Assembly (NCBI GenBank): GCA_943369575.1
Contig: CALRNP020000018.1
Location: 1-42,683, forward strand
Length of the DNA: 42,683 nucleotides
Origin: Azorhizobium sp943369575
GTDB lineage: Bacteria > Pseudomonadota > Alphaproteobacteria > Rhizobiales > Xanthobacteraceae
Reading direction: 5' to 3'
Position 1 is the stretch's first letter, and every line of letters begins with the position of its first letter. The notes under the pieces were generated by a model. That model was not told where the DNA came from. It saw only the letters and a list, made by a program, of their open reading frames with translations, and did not search any database. Positions 1-8,238 of the stretch are shown here, one piece after another. The translations under genes were made by a program, and so were the position numbers.

Positions 1-96
1 GACACCTATCGCGCCTATGGCTACACCCTGCTGGAACTCCCCCATGCCAGCGTGGAGGAACGGGCCAAGTTCATCCTCAAGGCGACGGCGGAATAA
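1..96 (+). CDS. C-terminal end of a predicted AAA family ATPase (partial)
   Basis: The window opens inside a reading frame that runs from base 1 to a TAA stop at 94-96. Only the last 31 residues are visible. They include YGYTLLELPHASVEERAKF, which resembles the C-terminal end of small predicted ATPases of the AAA_28 type, where a 'GY.L.E.P..SVEERA.F.L' ending is common. The P-loop and all catalytic motifs lie outside the window, so the assignment rests on this short tail. It converges on the comM remnant, whose stop lies only about 20 bases away. Confidence 0.5.
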   Translation, partial: DTYRAYGYTLLELPHASVEERAKFILKATAE

Positions 97-114
97 CCGG
101 CGCCACTCCTCCGC

Positions 115-1008
115 TCACGCCGCCGCCCGCGGCTTGTCGGCCAGAGCGCGATAGGCCAGGGCTTCGGCCAGATGGCGGCGGCCGAGGGTTTCGGCGCCGT
201 CCAGATCCGCCAAAGTGCGCGCCACCTTCAGCACCCGGTGATAGCCGCGGGCCGACAGGCGCATGGCGTCGGCCGCCTCGCGCAGCAGGGTCTGGCCGGC
301 GGCATCCGGGCGGGCCACCTCGTCCAAGAGCGGGCCGGTGGCTTCCGCATTGGTCTTCACATCCGGCCGGCCCAGTGCCGCATAGCGCGCCCGTTGCAGG
401 TCGCGGGCGGCGGCGACGCGGATGGCGGCCTCGCGGGAGCCTTCGGCCGGGGGCGGCAGCACCAGATCGGCGGCGGTGACGGCGGGCACCTCCAGATGCA
501 GATCGATGCGGTCCAGGAACGGGCCGGACAGCCGGCCCACATATTCGTCCGCACAGCGCGGCCCGCGCTTGCAGGTAAAGCCGGCCTCGCCGGCGCGGCC
601 GCAGCGGCACGGATTCATGGCGGCGATCAGCTGGAAGCGGGCGGGATAGGTGACGCGGTGGTTGGCGCGGGCGATCAGCACCTCGCCGCTCTCCAGCGGC
701 TGGCGCAGGCTGTCCAGCACCTGGGGCGAGAATTCCGGCAGTTCGTCCAGGAACAGCACGCCCAGATGGGCCAGCGAGACCTCGCCAGGCCGCGCCTTCA
801 TGCCGCCGCCGACCATGGCGGCCATGGAGGCGGAATGGTGCGGGGCGCGGAACGGTCGCCGGTCCACCAGCGCCCCATCCTCGATCGCCCCGGCCACCGA
901 GGCGATCATGGACACTTCCAGCATTTCCGAAGGCGCAAGCGGCGGCAGGATGGAGGGCAGGCGCTGCGCCAGCATGGATTTGCCGGAGCCGGGCGGCCCC
1001 ACATAGAG
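115..1008 (-). pseudogene. comM: comM/yifB, 3' half: C-terminal AAA+ ATPase fragment
   Basis: This is the C-terminal two thirds of a YifB/ComM-family Mg-chelatase-like AAA+ ATPase, known in other bacteria as a branch-migration helicase used in natural transformation. It opens with YVGPPGSGKSMLAQRLPSI, a complete Walker A motif. The Walker B region (LGVLFLDELPEF), the arginine-rich sensor region and the C-terminal 'RGYHRVLKVARTLADL' helix bundle follow. No normal N-terminus or start is present: the frame is cut at 1007-1010, where the integrated element begins. An ATG at 1009-1011 could start an internal peptide, but no good ribosome binding site precedes it. The matching 5' half lies 16.5 kb away at 17512-18149. 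Identity is very secure and the interruption is directly visible. Confidence 0.93.
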
Positions 1009-1027
1009 CATAATATGTTACATAAAA
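1007..1027 (+). other. attL: left junction of the element
   Basis: The comM sequence (plus strand ...CCCCACATAG) meets the shared AGCA at 1007-1010. The element arm then runs through 1011-1027 and contains ATGTTACATAAAA. The reverse complement of this arm resembles the opposite element arm at 17489-17501 (TTTAATGTATCAC). Taking AG as the central dinucleotide, the two 19-base arms match at 14 positions. The crossover dinucleotide is an inference from symmetry; the shared AGCA is directly visible. Confidence 0.75.
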
Positions 1028-1052
1028 GGCACGGACACGAAGGAGGCGCCCG

Positions 1053-2732
1053 ATGCCCAAGGCATTCAGCTACATCCGCTTTTCGACTCCCGAGCAGGCC
1101 CGCGGCGATTCCCTCCGCCGCCAACTCGCCAAGGCCCATGAGTGGTGCGATGAGCGCGGACTGGAGCTTGACGACAGTTTGCGGGACCTCGGCATTTCAG
1201 CATTCAAAGGAGCAAATCGGGATATCGGTGCGCTCGGCTCATTCTTGGCGCTTGTCCAGCAGGGTTTGGTTGAGCGTGGTTCGATCCTGATCGTCGAGTC
1301 CCTTGATCGTCTTTCTCGGGAACACGTCCTCGCTGCTCAGGCGAGATTTCTGGACTTAATTAACGCGGGCATCGTGATCGTCACGCTCGCAGACAACCAG
1401 ACGTATTCGACAGAGGGGCTTAGGGCGGACCCAATGCCGCTTATTGCCTCCATCATCGTGATGATGCGCGCACACGAGGAATCGAAGATCAAGAGTGAGC
1501 GTCTCGGCGCAGTGTGGGCGAAGAAGAAGGCCGCAGCGCGAGCCGAGGGCCGCCCCCTGACATCCCGGTGCCCCGAGTGGCTCGCGATCAAGGGAGGCAA
1601 ATACATCGTGCGCGAGGACCGCGCCGAGATCGTTCGCAGTATCTTTCACATGGCGGTCGATGGGTACGGGCAACGGCAAATCGTTGCGCGATTAAACGAG
1701 GCGAATACGCCGACGTGGCGGGGTGGGCAAGGATGGCAAACATCGACAGTCTCAAAGATCCTCGGGGGGCGTCTGGCTCTAGGAGAGTATCAACCTCACT
1801 CTGGCACTCCCCGTATGCGCAAGCCTGACGGGAACCCGATCCCAGGTTACTATCCAGCCATCGTCAGCGAGGAAATCTACTGGCGTGCCCGTCAGGCTTC
1901 GCAGGCACGTCGCGTCGCGCCCGGACCACGGGGACGGGGTGTCACGCACCTTCTCCTCGGCCTAGGCAAATGCGCACGCTGCGGTGGACCAATGCACGTC
2001 ATTAACAAGGGCGCGAAGCCGAAGGGCGGAACATACTTCATTTGCTCGACTTCCAACAGAAAGGCGGGTTGCGAGAACGGGGCGCGGTGGCGGGTGGACC
2101 AAATCGAATCCCGATTGATCCGCGGCATCTCCTACCTAGACGCCGCCGCCGTACTACAGGGGGAGCAGCCTTCCGCCGAGTATGATCGGGTCGACCTCCT
2201 CCAAACCCAACTCGCCGAGGTGGAGGAACGTCGCGCCCGGCTCCTTGGGTTGGTCGAGGACGGCGATGAAGGCGCGACCGCCCGATACAAGGCGCTGGCG
2301 GTAGATGCGAATAGCCTCAAACTTGATCTCGTCGTCGCCGAAAAGGAGGCCGCGACGAAGGCGGCCGACCCCGGCTTGAAGATGAGGCTTGCCGATGTAG
2401 TGGAGCTCAGCCGTACGATGGACGAGGCTGCTGAAGACCAGCGCCATGCAATCAGGACGAGGCTCGCCGAGCAGCTTCGTCATCTTGTCACCGAGGTTCG
2501 ATATGATCCTGATCTCGGTGTGTTGGCAATTCTGACTCCCCGCCCTGGCATTGCGGCCGACGACGTTCCGAAAATCGTGGGCGCATCGAAGATGCAGCCA
2601 TGGCGTGTCTGGCTTAATGACGACTCCGACCCCTCTGGCTTCGCAGGGTTCGAGGACACGCCGGACCTAGATGAGGAGGCGCGATTCTTACATATGCTCA
2701 CCAAATTTCGCGGCCGAAGAGCCTCGTCATAG
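1053..2732 (+). CDS. Large serine recombinase (site-specific integrase)
   Basis: A 559-residue large serine recombinase, very probably the integrase/excisionase of the surrounding element. The N-terminal resolvase domain starts YIRFSTPEQARGDSLRRQ with the presumed nucleophile Ser11, and has the usual ESLDRLSRE segment near residue 80. The Recombinase domain follows (about 190-290). A zinc ribbon is marked by CARCGGPM and later cysteines (about 308-345), and a coiled-coil stretch rich in E, R and L lies around 380-470. The ATG at 1053 has AGGAGG at 1041-1046. The gene begins about 45 bp from the left junction, the usual place for this enzyme class beside its own attachment site. Length and domain order are typical of the family. 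No small directionality factor could be recognised. Confidence 0.93.
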   Translation: MPKAFSYIRFSTPEQARGDSLRRQLAKAHEWCDERGLELDDSLRDLGISAFKGANRDIGALGSFLALVQQGLVERGSILIVESLDRLSREHVLAAQARFLDLINAGIVIVTLADNQTYSTEGLRADPMPLIASIIVMMRAHEESKIKSERLGAVWAKKKAAARAEGRPLTSRCPEWLAIKGGKYIVREDRAEIVRSIFHMAVDGYGQRQIVARLNEANTPTWRGGQGWQTSTVSKILGGRLALGEYQPHSGTPRMRKPDGNPIPGYYPAIVSEEIYWRARQASQARRVAPGPRGRGVTHLLLGLGKCARCGGPMHVINKGAKPKGGTYFICSTSNRKAGCENGARWRVDQIESRLIRGISYLDAAAVLQGEQPSAEYDRVDLLQTQLAEVEERRARLLGLVEDGDEGATARYKALAVDANSLKLDLVVAEKEAATKAADPGLKMRLADVVELSRTMDEAAEDQRHAIRTRLAEQLRHLVTEVRYDPDLGVLAILTPRPGIAADDVPKIVGASKMQPWRVWLNDDSDPSGFAGFEDTPDLDEEARFLHMLTKFRGRRASS

Positions 2733-2895
2733 CCAGGAGCATCGGCCTATCTAGAAACTGCCGGTCACGGGAGTGAACTCTTCCTTGCAGGGGCAGAGTA
2801 ATCTGGAGGGCCTCCGTCTGGGCCTCGCTCGTCATCGACACGACCTTGCCCATACTCGAAACGTCCGAACCCTTGAAAGAGAACTCTGGAGTCAT
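2698..2895 (-). CDS. Small hypothetical protein (doubtful)
   Basis: A 65-residue frame on the minus strand, downstream of the cytosine methyltransferase and in the same orientation. It overlaps the last 35 bases of the recombinase gene tail to tail. It encodes a mixed-composition peptide ending MTRLFGREIW. No strong ribosome binding site precedes the ATG and I recognise no family. It could be a small accessory gene or chance. The gap 2733-2989 holds nothing else I can support apart from two CCTAGG sites within about 20 bases near 2930. Confidence 0.25.
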   Translation of the reverse strand: MTPEFSFKGSDVSSMGKVVSMTSEAQTEALQITLPLQGRVHSRDRQFLDRPMLLAMTRLFGREIW

Positions 2896-2989
2896 CGACG
2901 CGACCTGAAGATGGGCCTAGGAAAGATGTGCCTAGGACTCCTCATGGGGATTCCGCGCGGCGAGCCTGCCCAAGAACCGATGCCGCCGA

Positions 2990-4309
2990 CTATCTCGCCC
3001 GCCCCCTGTCGTCAGTATGAAGGCTTCGCCATTGCGCATGCAGCCGTAGTGCCGCCCGAAGATCCGACCGCGTTCCCGTCGGAAGGGACGCAAATCCCTC
3101 GGCCACGTCTAGCAGCGCGGATTCGGCCGCTGGGTCGCTGAGAATTCGTCCGCCAAGGAGGCGCCGCGCCCGCCCCAATTGCGCACGACGATTGCGCAGC
3201 ACCTGACCAGCCAGGCCTCGCTTCCGGAGCCATGCCGTGAACATCGGCTCCACCGCTGGGATTGTCTCTCCACGGTAGCGCGCAAGGATCGCCCTCCCGA
3301 TCGCCTCTGCGAGAGGGGCAGGAACTGCGTTCGCGATCATTTGATCAATGTCGCGCAACCTCTTTGCTGGCGACCAATCCCAATCCGCCGGAAAGCCTTG
3401 CAATCGGCTGGCTTGTTCACGTGTCAGGCATGGTACGGTCTCAACCGGCGCGACATCGGCTGGATGCGGGGCGTCCAGATAGCTGGGGCGAACGGGTTCG
3501 GCAGATGTCCGGACGATTGCCGGCGCAGGCTCATCGATACTTCGCACTCCGCGGCCGCCGACGAAAGGCCTTACGAAGACAGCACCTACCTCCAGTAGGG
3601 CTCGATCCGCGTCGTTCAGTGCGACATCGACGGGCATCGGATGTCGCGAGGATTGACGGATCGTAGGTGCGGGGCCGTCTATGCTCCATAGGCGTCTTCG
3701 ACCGTAGACGCGGGGATGGGCATGAATCGCTTCGCTTACGATGCCGCCGAGAACATCTCTGATCGTTGTCGGCCTTGTGCTTGCCAAGTCACGGATGGCA
3801 GAGTTCAGGAATCCGTCGGCCTCGTCGAGCCGCCCGACGACGATGAAACGTTTCCGGGACTGGCCGACACCATACTTCGAGGCATCCAGAACCATTTCCG
3901 TCAGGCCGTAACCGGCACGGACGAGCAGGTCGCGGGCCGTTGCCCAAGCCGCCGAATTCCTGGCCCTCGGCACGTTCTCGAGCAGGATCCAGGAGGGGCG
4001 GGCGATGATCGAGATCATGGCGAAGGCAATCAAGAGGGTGGCTCGTTCCCCTTCAACCTGCTTTCCCGCCGAAGAAAAGTCCTGGCAAGGCGGGCCGCCG
4101 ACAACAAGGTCAGGCCGTAATGCCGCGATTGTCGGCGCGACCGTCATGATGTTCGAAAGGTCCGCTACCTTGGCGATTTCTCCCAAGTTGGCTTGATAGA
4201 CCTTTATGGCTTCCGGCCAGATATCCAGCGCCTGTATTATTTCGCATCCCGCCCTCTCCAGGCCGAGGGACAGCCCCCCTGCGCCGCAGAACAATTCGAT
4301 CGTACGCAC
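2990..4309 (-). CDS. DNA (cytosine-5-)-methyltransferase
   Basis: A C5-cytosine DNA methyltransferase of 439 residues. Motif I is ELFCGAGGLSLGLE near the N-terminus. The catalytic motif IV is GGPPCQDFSSAG with Cys75, motif VI is the ENV at 111-113, and motif VIII is QSRKRFIVVGR (150-160). A target-recognition region separates these from the C-terminal motifs IX and X (LTREQASRLQGFP and NAVPAPLAEAIGR). The last 100 or so residues, rich in arginine and alanine, extend beyond motif X. The start is a GTG at 4307-4309. No restriction endonuclease is recognisable next to it, so it may be an orphan methylase acting in self-protection or regulation. It diverges from the replicase gene across a repeat-rich spacer. 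Confidence 0.9.
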   Translation of the reverse strand: MRTIELFCGAGGLSLGLERAGCEIIQALDIWPEAIKVYQANLGEIAKVADLSNIMTVAPTIAALRPDLVVGGPPCQDFSSAGKQVEGERATLLIAFAMISIIARPSWILLENVPRARNSAAWATARDLLVRAGYGLTEMVLDASKYGVGQSRKRFIVVGRLDEADGFLNSAIRDLASTRPTTIRDVLGGIVSEAIHAHPRVYGRRRLWSIDGPAPTIRQSSRHPMPVDVALNDADRALLEVGAVFVRPFVGGRGVRSIDEPAPAIVRTSAEPVRPSYLDAPHPADVAPVETVPCLTREQASRLQGFPADWDWSPAKRLRDIDQMIANAVPAPLAEAIGRAILARYRGETIPAVEPMFTAWLRKRGLAGQVLRNRRAQLGRARRLLGGRILSDPAAESALLDVAEGFASLPTGTRSDLRAALRLHAQWRSLHTDDRGRAR

Positions 4310-4482
4310 CTTGCACCCCGGAACGACCAGATTCGTTGTGGGACCCTAGGCATCGGGGCAGACGCGAAGCTTGCCACGACGACAGGTTGACATCGTCGCC
4401 CATACACGTGGCCTCGCCCGTCGGCATCACGGTGGTGAAATCTCGACGCTGCTGACGGATGCCTAGGCGACCCTCGATAGGC

Positions 4483-4530
4483 ACGAGTTTGCCCCGAACC
4501 GTAACGGGCTTCTCCGTTACGAGTTTGCCC
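4483..4530. repeat. 12-bp direct repeat flanking a perfect hairpin upstream of the methyltransferase
   Basis: ACGAGTTTGCCC occurs at 4483-4494 and again at 4519-4530. Between the copies is a perfect 8-bp stem, CGTAACGG (4500-4507) and CCGTTACG (4514-4521), with a 6-base loop. It lies about 190 bases upstream of the methyltransferase GTG, in the gap between that gene and the divergent replicase gene. It could be an operator or a transcript structure controlling either gene. It could also lie inside an unproven small minus-strand reading frame, where the repeat would encode GKLV twice. Confidence 0.45.
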
Positions 4531-4777
4531 TTGTTGATCGTCGGATGGGCCGCCTCCGGACATCGCCGGCTGATGGCGGCGCTTTTCTTCGTCGGCCATT
4601 GACGTGCGCTGAAATCGCGAACCACCCTAAAAGATAAACCCCGCCTTCTTCGCGCTTGCAGGCGCTCCAGCGGGGTCATCACGGGTGATAAAATGGTGTA
4701 TCTCGGGTCAGACGGCGTCAATCCGCCATCTATGTGTTATCAAGTTCGTGATTCACGGGATTTGATCCTAAATCATA

Positions 4778-4817
4778 TTGACGCTATACATAAGTCAACA
4801 CCATTTGTTGTCAACAC
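4778..4817. repeat. Iteron-like repeats in an AT-rich stretch before the replicase gene
   Basis: GTCAACAC is repeated directly at 4794-4801 and 4810-4817, a 16-base period. An inverted TTGAC sits at 4778-4782, forming TTGAC-N11-GTCAA. The stretch 4735-4830 is visibly AT-richer than its surroundings. Short direct repeats with an inverted half-copy beside a replication initiator gene are the usual appearance of an origin or of the initiator's own operator. Two copies are few for an iteron array, so autoregulation is an equally good reading. Confidence 0.4.
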
Positions 4818-4887
4818 GAAATCACTCGATGCCAGCAAGCACGAGTTCACGACGCGGTGGCAAGAAGCGCGGCGGCTAAGGGAGGCC

Positions 4888-6270
4888 ATGGCTGAACGGC
4901 GTCGGCCACGGCGCGGAGACATATCTCAGCAGGATCAGGAATTCATTGCCCAGGCCCTTGGCCGTCGTGACCTCATCCATCGTCGACTCAAGGACGGCTT
5001 CCGCTTCCACGGTGGCCAGATCGGTGGACGCTGGCGACCTGCTTTCACGGAGCAAGGCCTACGCTCCACCCATGAGCACAACCTTCAGCGGATCGTCCAG
5101 ATCTCCCCGCGCAGAAGCCAGATGCAGGTCGGTCGAGCCAAGGACATCATGGCCGGTACCGATGCCAAGATTTTCGGACTAGATGAACCATGGATCGTGC
5201 TCAACTGCGAAGTGCGCTCGGCGTTCCGGATCGACCTCGATATCACCTTCGCGAACTGGGATGCGCTCAAGTACGAGATCGAGCAACTGTCGCTTCCCTG
5301 CCTACCCCACATCGTCGTCGGCTTCGAGGACGACGATGGCCGCATTGAACGTCCCCATCTTTTATATCTGCTACCTTTCAATCAAGGTGTCTGGTTCTCT
5401 GATGATCCCCGATGCCGGCGGGACGTGATGAGCCTGTTCCGTGGTGTTCACGCTGGTCTTACGAAACGGTTCCTGCACCTCGGTGCCGACCCTGGTGCCC
5501 TATCGAATCCCATGAGGACGAAGAACCCCTTGAGCCCGTTCTGGAGCTTCAGGGCGTGGAACGAGGATGCCTTTCCCACCATGTCGGAATGGGCCGAATG
5601 GGTAGACACGTCCGCCACCAGGGAACGGCTGATCCGGGAAAGCGCTGCTGCACTCGCCGGAACGGATCGGAAGTCATCGAACCTCTTGTTCACGACTTTC
5701 CAGGCGTGGTGCTATGAGACCCTCCGCGACCTCCATCGCGCGGCCGACCCAGCCTATACCGCCGCCGTTCTGCGGAAGGACCAGGACGCATTGGCCGAGA
5801 TGCTGCTCAACACAATCATCGGCAGGGCTTCTGCGGGGGCGGAGAACCCCAGGCAGGCACAAGCCATCCTTTACCGCGTTGTGGACTACGCCGCGGCGCA
5901 TTGGGATCCTGCCCGATGTTCCCGAGATGACGGCCGTGACCGTGGTGCCGCTGCCGATGTCGTCGATGGGATAAAGGGCACGATCGCGCGACAGGCGGCC
6001 GGTGCGCGCTACTCGAACGATCTTCGCCGGGCTCGGTCCGCAACAATGATTCAAGGCGCGATCAAGGAGGCAGAGGCAGCCGGAGAAACGATCACCATCA
6101 GCGGCATCGCTCGGAGGACTGGGCTCGACCGCAAGACCGTCCGCTCCCATTGGCCACTCTCCGAGGGGGTGGGGGTGGGGAATACGGTGTATAGTAAAAA
6201 AGAAGGCCGCTGCCACGGACTCGACACCATCCGCACATCATCAGCACCAGGATCGACCTCTCCACGTTGA
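4888..6270 (+). CDS. Plasmid-type replicase / replication initiator
   Basis: The central region resembles replicase-family (primase-like) plasmid initiators. It has DEPWIVLNCEV, then an acidic ITFANWDALKYEIEQ stretch, PHIVVGFEDDDGRIERPH, and the diagnostic SNPMRTKNPLSPFW segment. The C-terminal region has a helix-turn-helix, TISGIARRTGLDRKTVRSHW, likely for origin binding. The frame is open from an ATG at 4693, but 4693-4887 is AT-rich and holds the repeats noted at 4778-4817. I therefore prefer the ATG at 4888 (460 codons), although GGGAGG sits only two bases before it. A 16-codon frame (ATG 4829, stop TAA just before the GGGAGG) could act as a leader peptide. The role would be autonomous replication of the excised element. 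Family assignment is by motif only. Confidence 0.7.
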   Translation: MAERRRPRRGDISQQDQEFIAQALGRRDLIHRRLKDGFRFHGGQIGGRWRPAFTEQGLRSTHEHNLQRIVQISPRRSQMQVGRAKDIMAGTDAKIFGLDEPWIVLNCEVRSAFRIDLDITFANWDALKYEIEQLSLPCLPHIVVGFEDDDGRIERPHLLYLLPFNQGVWFSDDPRCRRDVMSLFRGVHAGLTKRFLHLGADPGALSNPMRTKNPLSPFWSFRAWNEDAFPTMSEWAEWVDTSATRERLIRESAAALAGTDRKSSNLLFTTFQAWCYETLRDLHRAADPAYTAAVLRKDQDALAEMLLNTIIGRASAGAENPRQAQAILYRVVDYAAAHWDPARCSRDDGRDRGAAADVVDGIKGTIARQAAGARYSNDLRRARSATMIQGAIKEAEAAGETITISGIARRTGLDRKTVRSHWPLSEGVGVGNTVYSKKEGRCHGLDTIRTSSAPGSTSPR

Positions 6271-6336
6271 GCGGACCGAGGCTACGACAACGGGGACGAC
6301 ATCTCCGTCAGACTCCTGCTCACCATCGTAGAAGCA

Positions 6337-6576
6337 ATGACCGCAGTGGTCTTGGGAGTGTTGTTTTGGACCGCGTTGGGATTTGAAGACAGGCATCTCA
6401 CGTATGCTTCCAGTGGGGCTGAAGCCCGAGGAGATAGGCCCTTCGGTTTAGCCGCTGCGGCTGTCCCTGACCCAACGAGGAAGACGCCACCTCTCATCGC
6501 GGAGGCTCATCCTCTCCAAGGGCGAGGTGATGAAGGTCATGAGGGGGCGCGCCAGCGCTCCCGTGAGGGCCGTTAA
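6337..6576 (+). CDS. Small putative membrane peptide after the replicase gene (doubtful)
   Basis: A 79-codon frame follows the replicase stop in the same reading frame. Codons before the ATG also encode a hydrophobic run (RLLLTIVEAMTAVVLGVLFW), so either a longer product begins upstream at an unseen start or the frame is chance. The second half is polar and looks non-coding. I recognise no family. The rest of 6271-6634 contains no other convincing gene except the broken frame described at 6530. Confidence 0.25.
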   Translation: MTAVVLGVLFWTALGFEDRHLTYASSGAEARGDRPFGLAAAAVPDPTRKTPPLIAEAHPLQGRGDEGHEGARQRSREGR

Positions 6577-6778
6577 GTGTCCGACGCTCGCGGCTCTGGA
6601 ATAGGCTGGAGGGTCCGATCCCAAGTCGGCGGAATTGGTCGTTGGGCTGGAAAGGCAATACAGGAAGCTGGATGCCTGGAGGGACAAGAAGCGGCTTGAT
6701 GGTTCGCCCCCCACCCTCAAGAGGGAGTTGCATGGTATCATTGCAGCCATTAGCGAGTGGGGGTTCGAAGGGGGCAAT
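6530..6778 (+). pseudogene. Possible broken small gene with an in-frame amber codon
   Basis: From an ATG at 6530 (preceded by AAGGGCGAGG) a high-GC frame encodes a plausible basic segment, MKVMRGRASAPVRAVKC, up to a TAG at 6602-6604. It then continues in frame with GLERQYRKLDAWRDKKRLDG and HGIIAAISEWGFEGG. It runs directly into the AT-rich membrane protein gene at 6779 without another stop. The coding-like quality on both sides of the amber suggests a decayed gene whose 3' end was replaced by the AT-rich gene. It has no recognisable family. Confidence 0.35.
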
Positions 6779-7699
6779 ATGGACGCTATAGTAGGTTTAT
6801 TTCATGCTGTAACAGCGCTGCTCGCAAAGATGTTCGAGCCCCCTCTTTTTGAAACACTAACCACCGGTGCTTTTGGTGCAATATTCGGTGCGCTTGGTGC
6901 GCAGATGGCAATAATAATGGTCCAAACTAGGCAAGGAAAAATAGAGGAGGTAAGGGCTATAAATTCTGCTGAAAGTCTGTGCTTTTCGTTTGTGAATACA
7001 TTTTTAAGCGTTAAAAAACAGTTGGTGAATGAGTTGTACCAAGCGTATGTGGAGGGCCGAAATTCATACATCTCGGCGCTATCGGATCGCAGCGCTACTA
7101 GTAGCGATGGAAAGCCACGAGAGGTGACGGCTCATATAGATTTTCGGCATCTTGAGCCCATCAAATTGCCTAATCATTTATTAGAAAAATTGGTTTTTGA
7201 GAAAATTGTAGTTCATGGGCGGGCGCAGGCTGCGGCATTGTCTTATCTGCGAGTGTCGGAATCTTTGGTTCGGACGTTCGAAGTGCGCAATGATTTACTT
7301 GAAGAACTAAAGTCTCTCAAATCGGATCCGGCAACGCTTGCCCGTATGTATTTTGGGATTGCTCTCGATTCAGAAGCTATTCTGGACGAAAGATATGCCA
7401 ACGTAGTATTGGCAATTCGTAAGCAAACAGATGATTGTATCCAATTTTTGATGATATTATCTGATGATCTGACTGCGCGCGGGAGAAAGATAAAGGGCTT
7501 TCTACCTGAGTTTATGTCGTGTTTGCCCAGGATAGCTACAGCGGACTGGAGTAAGGTTGAGCCGGGTCTTCTACCTGACCCCGCGCAATATAACGATTGG
7601 CTAAGCGGATTTCACGCCCGCCGGAGCAGGGCCGAACAAATCTGGAAGTGGGTAAAGGCAATTCCAGCAAAATTTTCTTCGCCTCCTGATCGATCGTGA
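6779..7699 (+). CDS. AT-rich putative membrane-anchored protein of unknown function
   Basis: A protein of about 306 residues. The frame could start at 6635, but the ATG at 6779 follows GAAGGGGGC, and base composition falls sharply towards AT from that point. A hydrophobic segment lies near the N-terminus (GAFGAIFGALGAQMAIIMV). The remainder is soluble and largely helical, with many leucines and acidic residues. That layout, one membrane anchor plus a cytoplasmic helical body on a mobile element, is seen in some phage-exclusion proteins. I cannot match it to a named family, so function is unknown. Its composition differs from both neighbouring genes and from the host, suggesting separate acquisition. 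Confidence 0.7.
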   Translation: MDAIVGLFHAVTALLAKMFEPPLFETLTTGAFGAIFGALGAQMAIIMVQTRQGKIEEVRAINSAESLCFSFVNTFLSVKKQLVNELYQAYVEGRNSYISALSDRSATSSDGKPREVTAHIDFRHLEPIKLPNHLLEKLVFEKIVVHGRAQAAALSYLRVSESLVRTFEVRNDLLEELKSLKSDPATLARMYFGIALDSEAILDERYANVVLAIRKQTDDCIQFLMILSDDLTARGRKIKGFLPEFMSCLPRIATADWSKVEPGLLPDPAQYNDWLSGFHARRSRAEQIWKWVKAIPAKFSSPPDRS

Positions 7700-8238
7700 C
7701 GTCGTGTCCCGCTATAGAGGGGGCGACCACGGCTCCGCATATGCGGCTCTTTCCGTTCCCGCCGAGGTGGGGGCAGGCGAAGAACTACCCACCGTGCGGA
7801 CAGGGTCGTGAATGATGCCGACCCCGAAAGGGGTTGGCCGACAATAAGAGAAGGGCTCCAGGATCACCTCCTGGAGCCATTTTTCTTGTCACTGTACTGG
7901 GGCAGCATCGGTCTGTCCGCCTTGGCGCGTATTACACCATGGCTTGTGTAGCATCTTCCTATCCCCCGCCGGCTACGCTGGGATCGTCCCTCTGGTGCCC
8001 CCAGGCTGCATGTGCGTCGCTCCGATATTTGGTGTCTCCACGCCCATGCTTCGCTATTCTTATCTGCTCCCGAAAATCGTCAGACCGACGGCAGACGATC
8101 CCACGAATCGGAGAGCGGTAATGTATTTCGATACTCGTGGACCTGTCTGAACGTAATTTGTCGCGCTTATATGATGCCATGACTTGTTCAGATCTAGCCG
8201 GTGGCTGATCCTCTTAGAAACCAGGGGAGTAGCCAGCC
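7700..8238. other. Gene-poor spacer with several RNA-like structures
   Basis: I find no convincing protein gene here. The segment includes the palindrome CCGCATATGCGG near 7734, a CCCC-GAAA-GGGG tetraloop hairpin near 7823-7834, and the terminator at 7854-7884. Such a run of structures ending in a terminator could be a small RNA, for example one controlling replication. A 68-codon frame at 7944-8150 has no family resemblance and no good ribosome binding site. Confidence 0.35.
7854..7884 (+). terminator. Rho-independent terminator
   Basis: A perfect 9-bp stem, GGCTCCAGG (7854-7862) and CCTGGAGCC (7870-7878), encloses a 7-base loop and is followed by a T run at 7880-7884. It would end transcription from the 6779 gene or from a small RNA in the spacer upstream. 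Confidence 0.8.

Noticed and set aside
172..1290. Long plus-strand frame antisense to comM and into the recombinase
   Set aside because: Its composition is that of the complement of a high-GC gene, and the opposite strand has clear Walker motifs.
2773..3141. 122-codon plus-strand frame downstream of the recombinase
   Set aside because: It overlaps the 3' end of the methyltransferase gene on the other strand, has no family resemblance and is built from the complement of conserved methyltransferase codons.
4110..4721. 203-codon minus-strand frame upstream of and overlapping the methyltransferase start
   Set aside because: It overlaps about 200 bases of the methyltransferase, including motif I, and has no recognisable domain. 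Parts (the GKLV repeat) look coding-like, but the frame as a whole does not.
7944..8150. Small hydrophobic frame in the spacer before mobC
   Set aside because: No ribosome binding site and no family resemblance; the region looks more like an RNA or an untranslated spacer.
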